NCBI GenBank assembly: GCA_963682055.1
Contig: OY821748.1
Coordinates: forward strand, 5,738,343 to 5,802,342
Length of the DNA stretch: 64,000 nucleotides
Reading direction: 5' to 3'
Source of the DNA: Primula veris
Lineage: Eukaryota > Streptophyta > Magnoliopsida > Ericales > Primulaceae
The notes below the pieces were generated by a model, which was not told the origin of the DNA, did not search any database, and was given only the letters and a program-made list of their open reading frames with translations. A program made the position numbers and the translations under genes. Below, in pieces: positions 23,069-33,046 of this stretch; within the stretch, counting starts at the first letter, position 1, and each line of letters begins with the position of its first letter.

Positions 23069-23463
23069 ACTGAAATACCAATTCGGCGAAACATACATCA
23101 CTATATAAACACACTCGGGGAAATTATTATTTAGTCAACCCCTTTCGGTAGCTCTATTTGAACACGACCAGGAAAGACGGTGAGGGGGGTGGGCACGAAT
23201 GCCTCTTAAAAACCGACCTCATTAGGAGAACGACTTCCGCCTTTATCTTTCCTAGACATCGTATCCAAATAGGTGAGCCTATTTGGGGAAGATTCATAAT
23301 TTTTCCAACTTAAATGTGAATATATACGATTTTCGCATTTTATATATGGCAATAATATTAACAGCATAGAGAATATCTATCTAGATTAACCACATATATA
23401 TAAACAGGCAGTAAATATATTTTAGGATCTATCTAATCATGCAGGAGATTTGGTGTTATAAAC

Positions 23464-23590
23464 AAATCAATTTAAGATTATCAATCAATCCATAAAGATT
23501 CTAACATATCAAATCAAATCAATTTAAGATTATCAATCAATCCATAAAGATTCTAACATATTAAATCAAATCAATTTAAGATTATCAATT
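23464..23590. repeat. 52-bp tandem repeat, about 2.4 units
   Basis: The unit starts 'aaatcaatttaagattatc' and begins at 23464, 23516 and 23568. It lies in the leader side of the minus-strand element. Confidence 0.9.
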
Positions 23591-24528
23591 AGATCTAATC
23601 CAATAATTTACTGGCATATGTGATATTTATATATGATAATATCAAAAGATATGATTACGCTAACAAGATATCAATCAATTATCTATGTTTATTGCCATAT
23701 TAATAATTCTATACATGCTAGTTTTAACATGCAAGCAAAACAATATATTTTTAATTACCAATTAATTCTATATATGGTAATTTTTAACATGCAAAGTGGT
23801 TAAATATACATGGAAACATATCAATTTATTCAATTAACATGCAATTTTTATTCACTTGCCTTTTTAATAAATATATATATGCATGTGGGTGAATATTTAG
23901 ACCGAATATTGACTTTTATAACACATATATACTGTTTTTATACATGTAATATACTACAGGGACTATCCGTGTAATTTCAGCAAACTATATATATATTTAC
24001 AGCATTATTACTGCTTCAGTCCATAATTTCAGACAAGTTTCAGTTTAGTCCTTGAGTAATTTCCAGAATAGTTTACAGCTTTCAGAGAATTACAAATCAG
24101 TACATACGTTTCAGTTTGTTGCAGATTTAATCCGACAGATTAATACATATTTTACAATTACATGATTTGAGTTATTTTGTATGATCTTATCAACAAATAT
24201 GATTTTATAATCAACAATATGTGTGTTACGATCATATATAGTTATCCATACAAGTAACAAACTCTAATACACATGGATTATATACTACGAGATATTTATC
24301 ATGTTTTAGTTATCCATAAAATAATACGTGCGATCACATATATGGAATAAATTAAGTTTTGAATTCGGTACCTTACGCACGGTATGTCGATGAAGGTCGA
24401 TATAGCAAAACCCTAAAAACCCGGATAAACCTCAAGGTTTATAAATACCCAATATCCATCCGTTTACCAAAAATCTCCAATATCCGTGAGCGTATATTCT
24501 ATTCTTCGTGAGCAAAGTGCCGATAACG

Positions 24529-24752
24529 TGTTGTGTGACATATTAGCTCGTTATAGATATATATATAGATATGTATAGATATAGAGAGAGATATGAGAGA
24601 GACAACAATAGAGTCTTTATTAATTAGAATGTATATGAATGAATGTAAAATACAAGACCCCTAACCCTCTTTATATAGATAGAGGGGTAGGGTTATAAGC
24701 CCACTTGGGCCCATAAAGTACAAGTCCAATAGTCCAATAATATCCTACAACA
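24529..24752 (-). repeat. 5' LTR of the hairpin-rich element
   Basis: 224 bp and apparently identical to 17674-17897. The right flank AATTC continues into sequence collinear with 47633 onward. Confidence 0.93.
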
Positions 24753-24900
24753 AATTCCAAATATTCGCACTATACAGAATGTTACAACAATTACAGTGAT
24801 AGTTATTATACATTGTTAGATTAAATTCTATTATCATGTCAATGATTATTTCCTTACAAGAACCGTTAATGAAATTCGAGAATTCTAATAAATGGACTAA

Positions 24901-25080
24901 CACTACACGAAAAAACTTATTTATGAACAGTTTATTTTTTAAAAACTGTTGGTAAAATGAGTGTCGCTAAATTTCAGCAATAGTTTAGCAGCATAATTAG
25001 TTGCTAAAATTTAGCGACACTCACTTTACCAATATTTTTTAAAAAGTAAACCGATGGTAAATGAACTTTTTGTTGTAGTG
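24901..25080. mobile_element. CACTA-type MITE, 180 bp (left block)
   Basis: It starts CACTACACGAAAAA and ends TTTTTGTTGTAGTG, with a 3-bp TAA duplication (24898-24900 and 25081-25083). The core folds back: 'gagtgtcgctaaattt' pairs with 'aaatttagcgacactc'. CACTAC ends and 3-bp duplications are the hallmarks of CACTA (EnSpm) elements. An orthologous copy is at 47773-47952. Confidence 0.88.
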
Positions 25081-25327
25081 TAAATACCATTAAGTATCGA
25101 TCAATTTGAATCTAAGGACGAGAACTCTTCACATGAACTAAAACCACAATAATAAACCACCCTAGATTAAACAAATTGCACTGTAAATATACCAAATTCA
25201 CAGACACCACCTAAGATTAATGGCAGAGTACTTCTACGCTATAAGAGTATTTGAAAATTGAAAGCATAAACATATAATCTTTCCAAGTAAATCACTCATT
25301 TCTTACTCGTCGTGCATATGTGCATAC

Positions 25328-26228
25328 GGGTATCGTGGGAATGTATAACGTTGGAAGGTTTCGGATGGTGTTCGATAAAATGCCTTATAGGGACGTCGTC
25401 TCGTGGATTATTATGACTGATGGGTATATATGAATATATAATTATAACACTAATTAAGGGCATGTTTGGTTGTATAACTTATAAGCAAGGGACGGAAGGG
25501 AGACGGTGACACGATAATTTGATGTGCTAACCAAAACCCATGGGAAAAAAGTATTTTTTTATTCATTTTTCTGGACCTTGTTCCTTTATTGCTAATTATG
25601 AGTATATAATACGTATATCTTTTTTTTTGGTAGAGGTGGAAAAAGACTTGCCTTTCAAAATGTGGTGAACTTGATTCTTTTCCTGGGGAGTATTTGAATT
25701 AGACTGGTATTGTGTATATCTTGAAGAAAACCAAGCGCTTGTATTAAGAAGTAGGAGTCTCAGTTCATTAGGTTAAAAGGGATATAAAAACTTATTTGAT
25801 ACTTAAAAGGATTGTATATTAGGCTAAAAAAGTGGATTATGTATCCCAAATGTTACTTATTTTCTTTTGCTTACCTTTGAATCTTTAAGTTGGTTTGCCT
25901 AATAAATTTACTGATAAACATTAGATAAACTTATGTGCTAAGTTTCTAACTTTATGGTACAGGTCACTGCTAGTCTGCTAATCATGTATCTCTTTTAGTT
26001 ATATACATGTAAAGTAGAGAGAACACTATGTAACTTGTTAATATTTGAAAAAGACGGGACCTAAAGCTTATCTTTACGTTCCGTATATATCGCGAATCAT
26101 TATTTTCATAATTATTTGTTATACTAAGAATCTGGTCATGCTGGACTTCATATTTGAAAAGCACAGTTATAGTTTGGCTTTTCACAAAATCGGGAATTCT
26201 TATTGATTTTAGTTTTCCAACCATGATT
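25328..26228 (+). pseudogene. PPR exon 1 end and intron relic (left block)
   Basis: 25328-25432 reads GIVGMYN, then a frame break, then MVFDKMPYRDVVSWIIMTDGY, matching GIMGMYN...LVFDKMSCRDVVSWSIMIDGY of the intact gene. From 25433 to 26228 the sequence tracks the intron of the intact gene (about 58500-59230), sharing 'tcctggggagtatttgaat', 'aagagtctcagttcattagg' and 'ctgataaacattagataaa'. The 8.5-kb Copia element interrupts the end of this relic. Confidence 0.75.
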
Positions 26229-26630
26229 TGTTGGAAAAACATGTGAAAACATGGGTGTTTCCGAATGGTCACTGGACCAACTTCGAGTCATTATTTCGTG
26301 TAACAGCGCTGAGTTGTTTATACCGTACTCAACGTGGTTGAGTAGCCCGTGTGACGAGATTCGTAACGGTATATCACATGACCTATTCGGAGAATGGGTG
26401 TGAATACAAAGTGGCTTCAAAGTTGGTACATCGGAAGCTCAAATCTGGAAAAAATCTGGAAAAAACCGAAATGGTTAATGAGAAAACCATTTTGATTAAT
26501 CCCATATTGGAAGATTAAGAGTTAATCTTACAATATATATACCTTACCAACCCATGTAGTTATTAAACTAACATGTCCACATACACCTAAGAGTATTAGT
26601 GTGTACCACACACGCGCGCTCGCTCGTGTC

Positions 26631-26765
26631 TCGTGTCTCGGGTCTCGGGTCTCGGGCACGGGCACGGGCACGGGCACGGGCGTGGGCGTGGGCGTGGGCT
26701 TGGGCTTGGGCTTGGGCTTGGGCTTGGGATTTGGGGAATGTCTCGGGTCTCGGGTCTTGGGTCCA
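26631..26765. repeat. GC-rich variable minisatellite in 5' LTR
   Basis: Blocks of 'tctcggg', 'cacggg', 'cgtggg' and 'cttggg' units in series, with a single 'gggattt' unit. The matching tract in the 3' LTR (33448-33672) has more 'cacggg', seven 'gggattt' units and more 'tcttggg'. It yields repeat-encoded frames on both strands that I do not consider genes. Confidence 0.9.
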
Positions 26766-26943
26766 AACCCGAATAGGGAGTTTTGTATAAAATACAAAAG
26801 GAGTCCCTAGAGTTTCCAGCAAGAGAAAACGTCAGCAATGAATGAGAGTAAATGCTGCGGTTTCAGAATTGATTGAGCGGATTCTGGGGGTGTAACTCCC
26901 AGAATTAAAGACCAACATTTATGGTTGCGGTTTCAGTAGAGCC

Positions 26944-26950
26944 TATAAAA
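26944..26950 (+). promoter_or_regulatory. TATA box in the 5' LTR
   Basis: CTATAAAAGGC is a consensus plant TATA box. The copy in the 3' LTR is at 33852-33858. Transcription would start about 30 bp downstream, near the 'cagtacacc' at 26971. Confidence 0.7.
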
Positions 26951-27364
26951 GGCAGCCATCCCCCTCTCATTTCAGTACACCATCATACACACAACTCACA
27001 GCATAAGCATACACTTAGTGAGAGAGAACCGCACCACCAACAGCTCGACCTGTGGTTCGGTGCCGGTTTCCATACGAGCCACTCTGAGATAGAAGTTGTA
27101 CCTTGGGAACAAAGTCCCGAAACCAGAAACCTTTAAAGGTGGTTCGGGAAATATTGTTTAAGGGAAACTGCTCAGCAGTTGCCTCTTCTTTTAATTTCTG
27201 TTATTTACTTTTCAGTCCTTTATTATTCTGTCCATTTAATTTCAGTACTGTTTCCCTTTTGTATTTTTCTTTCCAGTACCTTTAGTTTCTGTAATTTACA
27301 TTTCAGTCTTTCCTATTCTGTAATTTACTTTCCTGTAATTTAATTTCCAGTATTTACATAACAG

Positions 27365-27712
27365 TCCGAGCAGTTTATTTAATAACAGTCCGGGCAGTTT
27401 TTTATTCGTTAAAACCAGTCCAGTTTGTTTTATTTACAAAACCAGTCCGGCAGTTTTTTATTTGTTAAAACCAGTCCGGCAGTTTGTTTAAAACCAGTCC
27501 GGCAGTTTTTTATTTGTTAAAACAGTCCGGCAGTTTGTTTAAAACAGTCCGGCAGTTTCTTTTTTGTTAAAACAGTCCGGCAGTTTGTTTTATTTACAAA
27601 ACAGTCCGGCAGTTTTTTATTTGTTGAAAACAGTCCGGCAGTTTTTTGTTATTTCCAAAACAGTCCGGCAGTTTGGTTATTTGCGAAACCAGTCCAGTAG
27701 TTTAATTTAATT
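27365..27712. repeat. Tandem 'cagtccggcagttt' repeats in the 5' LTR
   Basis: About a dozen units of roughly 25-35 bp, each with 'cagtccggcagttt' followed by a T-rich stretch and 'gttaaaa' or 'tttacaaaa'. The same array lies in the 3' LTR (34268-34612), and a diverged reverse version is in the solo LTR at 14240-14360. Confidence 0.88.
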
Positions 27713-27815
27713 CTGTACGAGTCAGGAATTGTAATTCATATTCCAATTGTGAGAAATAAATTGTTATTTCCATTGCGTTCCTGTCTTCTTTATTTATTGT
27801 CCTTTACTTTATCGT

Positions 27816-27882
27816 ATTCGAAATAGTACCAAAACCAACAATCTTAAACAATATTATTATTTGGTTTTACTATTTTCGAATA
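27816..27882. repeat. Inverted repeat straddling LTR end and primer-binding position
   Basis: 27816-27838 (attcgaaatagtaccaaaac plus caa) pairs with 27860-27882 with few mismatches. The 21-nt loop holds the LTR terminus CA and the first internal bases 'atcttaaac', where a tRNA primer would be expected to bind. No canonical initiator-Met site is present. Confidence 0.7.
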
Positions 27883-28188
27883 GAAAAGGACTTTTGTTTT
27901 TGTTTTATTGTTGTTGACGTCTCGGTTTTATTCTTGCAAAAATCATTGCTAGTTTACTAGAAATTGAAATTTGCAAATAGAATAAAATCCGAATTGGTTT
28001 TAATCTTTTAATTCTAGAATATAATAAAGAATTCTTAGTGAAATCAAAAGTGATTTGATTTTCACGCTAGAATATCTTTTATTGTTTTTATTCTTTTGAA
28101 GCAATCTAATTAAGTTATAATTAGTATTTGCGATAAAGAATTTAGTTTTCTTGCGAGAAACTAAACGGTTTTAAATTTGTCATTTCAG

Positions 28189-29322
28189 ATGACTAATGAT
28201 GATCAAACACCCACCGTTCCTTCGGGAGACGTGCAGGGCGCACTTGTGATTGGCAGTAGCCATAACAATGCGAGCGCTGCGAGTGGGGGGGCTCAGGCTC
28301 AAGCTGAGGCCGAAGCTGCTGCGGCAAAGGCTGCGGCCGACGCCGCTGCGGCAGAGGCCGATGCTATGGCTGCGGCTGCGGCCGCAGCACAGGCTGCTGC
28401 TAAGGCTGCGGCCAAGGCAGCGCTTGTAGCTGCGGCCAGGGCAAAGGGCAAGGCTCCGGCAACGCCGGCGATGCCAATGTTGCCAACCTCTCAACTGGAG
28501 AGACCGGAAAAGTTTAGGGGCAACAACTTCAAACGTTGGCAGCAAAAGATGCTGTTTTATTTAACTGCCCTTAATCTGACCCGGTTTCTTAAGGAGTCTG
28601 CACCCGTCCTAAGCGAGGACGATGAGGACGTGCAGACGGTTTCGGCGGTGGAAGCGTGGAAACACGGCGACTACCTATGCCGGAACTACATCCTGTGTGC
28701 TCTGGATGACACTCTCTTCAGTGTATTCGAGCCCAAGGCTTCTGCAAAGGAGCTTTGGGAGTCTCTCGAACGAAAGTACAAAGTGAATAACGCTGGCGCA
28801 AAGAAATTTGTCGTCACGGACTTTCACGAGTACATGATGACTGATGGGAAGAGTGTTATCGAGCAGGTTGAGGAACTCCAACTCATATACCATAGGCTTG
28901 AGGTTGAAGGGCTAGTTATCAACGAACCTTTCCAAGTGGCATTAATGATTGAGAAACTGCCACCTTCTTGGAAAGAGTTTCAAAACTACCTGAAACACAA
29001 GCGAAAGGCTATGACCTTGGAGGGACTCATTGAGAGGCTCAATGTTGAGCAAAGCAACCGCCGATCCGGAAGGAAAGGCGGTGGCGGAGCAGGCAACGCG
29101 GTTGCCAAGGCCCATGTGGTTGAGGACGTTGTGTCTAAGCGGAAACACTTTGACAGCGGAGTCGGTGCCTCTCTCAAGAAGAAATTCATGGGAGACTGCT
29201 TTGTGTGCAACAAACCGGGCCATCGTGCCGCGGATTGTAAGATGCGCACCGACAAGCCCAAACCCCCCCCCAAAGAGGAAGTTCCAAGGGAAAGGGAGGA
29301 AGAGGGCACCTGCTCAAGCTAA
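28189..29322 (+). CDS. Copia Gag polyprotein
   Basis: A 377-residue protein starting at the first in-frame ATG (28189). Residues about 29-85 are an extreme alanine-rich tract with K, E, D and Q. Next comes the Gag core: [20 protein letters not shown] at about 99-118, then [27 protein letters not shown] and [14 protein letters not shown]. These match the UBN2/gag-polypeptide family of Copia elements, which builds the virus-like particle that packages element RNA. A CCHC zinc knuckle ([14 protein letters not shown]) is at 337-350. Twelve codons later a run of nine Cs (29263-29271) separates this frame from pol; in the Gag frame it ends EEEGTCSS and stop. The acidic tail after the C run looks less like a natural Copia continuation than the basic pol-frame reading. 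Confidence 0.93.
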   Translation: MTNDDQTPTVPSGDVQGALVIGSSHNNASAASGGAQAQAEAEAAAAKAAADAAAAEADAMAAAAAAAQAAAKAAAKAALVAAARAKGKAPATPAMPMLPTSQLERPEKFRGNNFKRWQQKMLFYLTALNLTRFLKESAPVLSEDDEDVQTVSAVEAWKHGDYLCRNYILCALDDTLFSVFEPKASAKELWESLERKYKVNNAGAKKFVVTDFHEYMMTDGKSVIEQVEELQLIYHRLEVEGLVINEPFQVALMIEKLPPSWKEFQNYLKHKRKAMTLEGLIERLNVEQSNRRSGRKGGGGAGNAVAKAHVVEDVVSKRKHFDSGVGASLKKKFMGDCFVCNKPGHRAADCKMRTDKPKPPPKEEVPREREEEGTCSS

Positions 29323-32300
29323 TGTGGCTGAGGGAGGAGATGATGCTGGACAGGACTATATGCACCTGAGTGCTGTGGTCTCGGAAGTGAACCTGGTGGG
29401 GAGCAACCCAAAGGAATGGTGGCTAGACACAGGCGCCACTAGTCACATCTGTGCCAGCAAATGGATGTTCAAGACCTATACGGCCGTGGACAATGAGAGC
29501 TGCTTCATGGGGAACTCGGCTACTTCCAGGGTGGAAGGAAAAGGAACCGTGCTGCTGAAGATGACATCGGGAAAGGAGCTCACACTGAATGGCGTGCTCC
29601 ATGTGCCGGAAATTCGCAAGAATCTGGTTTCCGGGTCCGTGATGGTGAACAAAGGATTTAAACTTGTATTTGAATCTGCTAAAATTGTAATCACTTTAAA
29701 CGGAATGTATGTAGGCCGTGGCTATATGACCAACGGCATGTTTAAATTAAATGTTGGTACTCCGGCTCCTAAAGCCGAGTCTGCTATTGTGGGTACTAAG
29801 GCTGAGGCCAGTACCAAGAATAATGTAACCGTTAATGTTGCCCAAGTGGCTAATAAAACTTCGTTTGCTTATTCTTGCGATTCATTTAATTTATGGCATG
29901 GTAGATTAGGTCATGTGAATGCTAATTCTATGAAGAAATTAATATCACTGAATCTACTACCTAATTTTGTTTTTGATAAACAACATAAATGTGAGATTTG
30001 TGTTGAAGCAAAATTAACTAAGTCTTCGTATCAACATATTGAACGAAGTACTGAACCTCTCGGTCTAATACATACGGATGTATGCGACTTAAAGTTTATA
30101 CAAACGCGAGGAGGGAAAAAGTATTTCATCACGTTTATAGATGATTGTACTAGATACTGCTATGTCTACTTAATGAGAAGTAAAGACGAAGCGGTAGAGA
30201 AATTCGCTCTTTATAAGACCGAAGTAGAGAATCAACTCAATAAAAAGATTAAAATGTTGAGGAGTGATAGAGGCGGTGAATACGAAGCACCGTTTGCGCA
30301 GATATGCGCAGAAAATGGCATTATACATCAAACGACAGCCCCATACTCTCCGGAGCAGAATGGGGTTGCCGAGCGTAAGAATAGGACGCTCAAGGAAATG
30401 ATGAATGCTATGTTAATAAGTTCTGGGTTACCCCAGAACATGTGGGGGGAAGCGCTGCTTTCCGCCAACTATGTATTGAACAAGCTACCACATAAGAAAC
30501 GTGATAAACCACCTTATGAACTATGGAAAGGCCATAGGCCGAGCTATAAATTCTTAAGGGTTTGGGGTTGTCTCGCGAAGGTCCTTGTCTCGCTTCCTAA
30601 AAGAACGAGAATAGGGCCAAAGACGGTAGACTGTGTGTTCATAGGATATGCACAAAACAGTAGTGCTTATCGTTTTCTCGTGCACAAGTCGGATAATCCC
30701 GATGTGCATGCAGATACTATCATCGAAGCTCGAGAAGCTTCTTTCTTCGAGGAGATCTTTCCCCGCAAGTCTTCCGTAACTGTAGAGACTGAGGAGTCAA
30801 ACAGTGAGGAAAATGTGGGGGCAAGTGAACCGTTGGAGGAAGAAGAAGAAGAGCCTCGGCGTAGTAAAAGGGCTAGAAAGGAAACGACTTTCGGTCCAGA
30901 TTTTGTAACCTTCATGATAGAAGGCGAACCGGCGACATTCAAACAAGCAATGTCATCCCCGGAAGCCCAATATTGGGAGGAAGCGATCAACAATGAGGTT
31001 GAATCGATATTACAAAATCACACTTGGGAACTAGTGGATCTACCACCCGGGTGTAAGCCACTAGGACACAAGTGGATCTTCAAGAGGAAGAGAAAGCTCG
31101 ATGGAACAATCGAGAAATACAAGGCTAGGCTTGTAGTGAAAGGTTTTAGACAAACCGAAGGTGTCGACTATTTCGACACCTATGCTCCTGTCTCCAGGAA
31201 GACGTCAATCCGGATAGTCATTGCTCTCGCAGCACTGTTCGATCTGGAAATACATCAAATGGATGTAAAAACGGCGTTCTTGAATGGTGAGTTGGAAGAG
31301 GAAATTTACATGGAACAACCGGAAGGGTTTGTGGTTCCAGGTAAAGCTCACAAGGTGTGTAAACTTGTGAAGTCCTTGTATGGACTTAAACAAGCACCTA
31401 AACAATGGCACGAAAAATTTGATAGAGTGATGCTATCAAACGGTTTTCGGATAAACGAATGTGACAAATGCGTCTACGTAAAAGGAAATGAAAAGGACTA
31501 CGTGGTAGTCTGCCTCTACGTAGATGACATGATTATAATAGGGAGTATTGATAACATCAACTCCACTAAGAAAATGTTGTCACAAAAATTCGAGATGAAA
31601 GACTTGGGTGTCGCTGATGTTATACTTGGTATGAAAATTACCAAGACATCAGACGGATATGCGCTATCTCAAACTCACTATGTCAGGCAGATGCTTGACA
31701 AATTTGATAAAGATAGTAGAGCTACATCCAGAACTCCGATAGAGATCTCAACCACCCTGAAAAAGAACTTTGGGGAGAGTGTGAGACAATTGGAGTATTC
31801 TCGAATAATAGGCAGTCTGATGTACGTCATGAACTGTACTAGACCAGACATAGCCAACTCAGTGAGTAGACTGAGTAGGTACACCAGTAATCCCAATGAG
31901 GAACACTGGAAGGCCATCATGAGACTTCTCAGATACATGAGATACACAGCAGACCGAGGGTTGCATTATACCAGATATCCAGCTGTACTGGAAGGGTATT
32001 CTGATGCAAACTGGATCTCGGATTCCAACAGTACACGATCCACTAGCGGATATGTGTTCGTGATGGGAGGAGCAGCTGTCTCATGGAGATCATCCAAGCA
32101 GACGTGCATAGCTAGATCAACTATGGAATCTGAGTTCATAGCGTTGGATCTAGCAACAGAAGAGGCTGATTGGCTGAGAAGCTTTCTGGAAGGAATTCCA
32201 ATGTGGCCGAAACCTGTCCCAGCAATAAGCATGCACTGCGATAGTCAGTCGGCTATTGGACGGGCGCAGGATCATATGTATAATGGAAAGTCCCGACATA

Positions 32301-32569
32301 TTCGTCGGAGACATAAATCCGTAAGAGAATTGTTAGCTAACGGTGTGGTGTCCTTAGATTTTGTGAGATCTAAAGACAATATAGCGGATCCATTTACAAA
32401 AGGCTTGACTCAGGTAGGAGTTGAAGTTTCATCGAGGGGAATGGGGTTGAAGCCCATTAAACTGGAAACCTCCTCAGAGGCAACCCAACCCGAACCGGAT
32501 TCTCCAGCGTCGGGTTCAACGGGAAAACCGAACTGTGGGGGTGACCGAACAAAGCACTCGGGAACTTAA
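29264..32569 (+). CDS. Copia Pol polyprotein (protease, integrase, RT, RNase H)
   Basis: An uninterrupted frame, +1 relative to Gag, open from about 29030 but likely taken up at the C9 run (29263-29271). Protease: [12 protein letters not shown], catalytic DTGA at 29426-29437. Integrase: zinc region WHGRLGHVN...CEICVEAK, core D at 30077 (HTDVC), D at 30266 (RSDRGGEY) and E at 30371 (NGVAERKN). Reverse transcriptase: [20 protein letters not shown] and the active site YVDDM at 31517-31531. RNase [21 protein letters not shown] with D at 32003, then [20 protein letters not shown]. The C-terminus has the usual [16 protein letters not shown]...[16 protein letters not shown]. All key residues are present and no stop interrupts it, so only the frame relation to Gag is in doubt. 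It acts in reverse transcription and integration of the element. Confidence 0.95.
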   Translation, partial: PPPKRKFQGKGRKRAPAQANVAEGGDDAGQDYMHLSAVVSEVNLVGSNPKEWWLDTGATSHICASKWMFKTYTAVDNESCFMGNSATSRVEGKGTVLLKMTSGKELTLNGVLHVPEIRKNLVSGSVMVNKGFKLVFESAKIVITLNGMYVGRGYMTNGMFKLNVGTPAPKAESAIVGTKAEASTKNNVTVNVAQVANKTSFAYSCDSFNLWHGRLGHVNANSMKKLISLNLLPNFVFDKQHKCEICVEAKLTKSSYQHIERSTEPLGLIHTDVCDLKFIQTRGGKKYFITFIDDCTRYCYVYLMRSKDEAVEKFALYKTEVENQLNKKIKMLRSDRGGEYEAPFAQICAENGIIHQTTAPYSPEQNGVAERKNRTLKEMMNAMLISSGLPQNMWGEALLSANYVLNKLPHKKRDKPPYELWKGHRPSYKFLRVWGCLAKVLVSLPKRTRIGPKTVDCVFIGYAQNSSAYRFLVHKSDNPDVHADTIIEAREASFFEEIFPRKSSVTVETEESNSEENVGASEPLEEEEEEPRRSKRARKETTFGPDFVTFMIEGEPATFKQAMSSPEAQYWEEAINNEVESILQNHTWELVDLPPGCKPLGHKWIFKRKRKLDGTIEKYKARLVVKGFRQTEGVDYFDTYAPVSRKTSIRIVIALAALFDLEIHQMDVKTAFLNGELEEEIYMEQPEGFVVPGKAHKVCKLVKSLYGLKQAPKQWHEKFDRVMLSNGFRINECDKCVYVKGNEKDYVVVCLYVDDMIIIGSIDNINSTKKMLSQKFEMKDLGVADVILGMKITKTSDGYALSQTHYVRQMLDKFDKDSRATSRTPIEISTTLKKNFGESVRQLEYSRIIGSLMYVMNCTRPDIANSVSRLSRYTSNPNEEHWKAIMRLLRYMRYTADRGLHYTRYPAVLEGYSDANWISDSNSTRSTSGYVFVMGGAAVSWRSSKQTCIARSTMESEFIALDLATEEADWLRSFLEGIPMWPKPVPAISMHCDSQSAIGRAQDHMYNGKSRHIRRRHKSVRELLANGVVSLDFVRSKDNIADPFTKGLTQVGVEVSSRGMGLKPIKLETSSEATQPEPDSPASGSTGKPNCGGDRTKHSGT

Positions 32570-33046
32570 GTTCCCAGCCCATTTCTAGGATGAAAGAGTG
32601 ATAGACCTAGACCATCTTAAGGGTGAGCATGAGGCTCTTAATGAAAACAAGTATCTCGAAGGTCGAGAGGGGTGAGTCAGGACACCCTTGACTTGAAATC
32701 ACCTATGACGAGTGTGTATGGCCGATACTATGTGATGAGCCATGGGCTAAATCACTAGAGCACTCGGTTGAACTTTGCCAAGGCAGTCCACGGCCAAATA
32801 TGGACAACAACCAAAGGGCTTAGTAAGTGGTGTAGAGGGGACACTGTGTGCGTATTACCCTGGTATGCACAAACGCTAAAGGGTTCAAGGCTTAAAGGCT
32901 ACCCAATAGTAGCATATCAGATTTTACGTCACTACGGCAGGTTCAAGGCGCGCGCTACCTGTCCTTATGCAGTGAACTCTTGCGGTTTTCTCTCGTATGC
33001 ATTTAGGAGCATTTTATTTTCAGCCAATTGCATTCATGTGGGGGAT
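32570..33046 (+). other. 3' noncoding part of the Copia interior and polypurine tract
   Basis: No coding frame was recognised. It starts with the 16-nt palindrome gggaacttaagttccc around the pol stop and ends with the purine tract tgtgggggat (33037-33046) directly before the 3' LTR. Confidence 0.75.

Larger units (their letters stand above)
17674..24752 (-). mobile_element. Non-coding, hairpin-rich Copia-derived LTR element (7.1 kb)
   Basis: The 224-bp LTRs at 17674-17897 and 24529-24752 appear identical base for base, start TG, end CA, and are flanked by perfect AATTC duplications (17669-17673 and 24753-24757). On the minus strand the 3' LTR is preceded by a polypurine tract AAAGGGGGAG (complement of 17898-17907). 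The 5' LTR is followed by CGTTATCGGCAC (complement of 24517-24528), close to the 'CGTTATCAGCAC' seen after the 5' LTR in some plant Copia families. The interior has no long frame in any direction, yet RNase H residues are recognisable near 18.8-19.0 kb. So this is a Copia derivative that lost coding capacity before its recent insertion and was presumably mobilised in trans. The interior is unusually rich in stem-loops (see findings). Confidence 0.88.
26229..27840 (+). repeat. 5' LTR of the Copia element
   Basis: 1612 bp with TG and CA ends. It contains a GC-rich hexanucleotide tract (26631-26765), a TATA box (26944-26950) and tandem 'cagtccggcagttt' units (27365-27712). Confidence 0.95.

Noticed and set aside
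18352..23134. Short frames inside the hairpin-rich element on both strands
   Set aside because: None exceeds about 110 codons and none matches Gag or Pol in frame; only the decayed RNase H segment is recognisable.
23464..23590. Possible CRISPR-like array in the 52-bp repeats
   Set aside because: The repeats are contiguous with no spacers, and the genome is a plant.
26568..26838. Overlapping frames on both strands encoding AR, HG and PSPKP repeats (also 33346-33746)
   Set aside because: They are translations of the GC-rich hexanucleotide tract in the Copia LTRs; open in all frames only because the repeat lacks stops.
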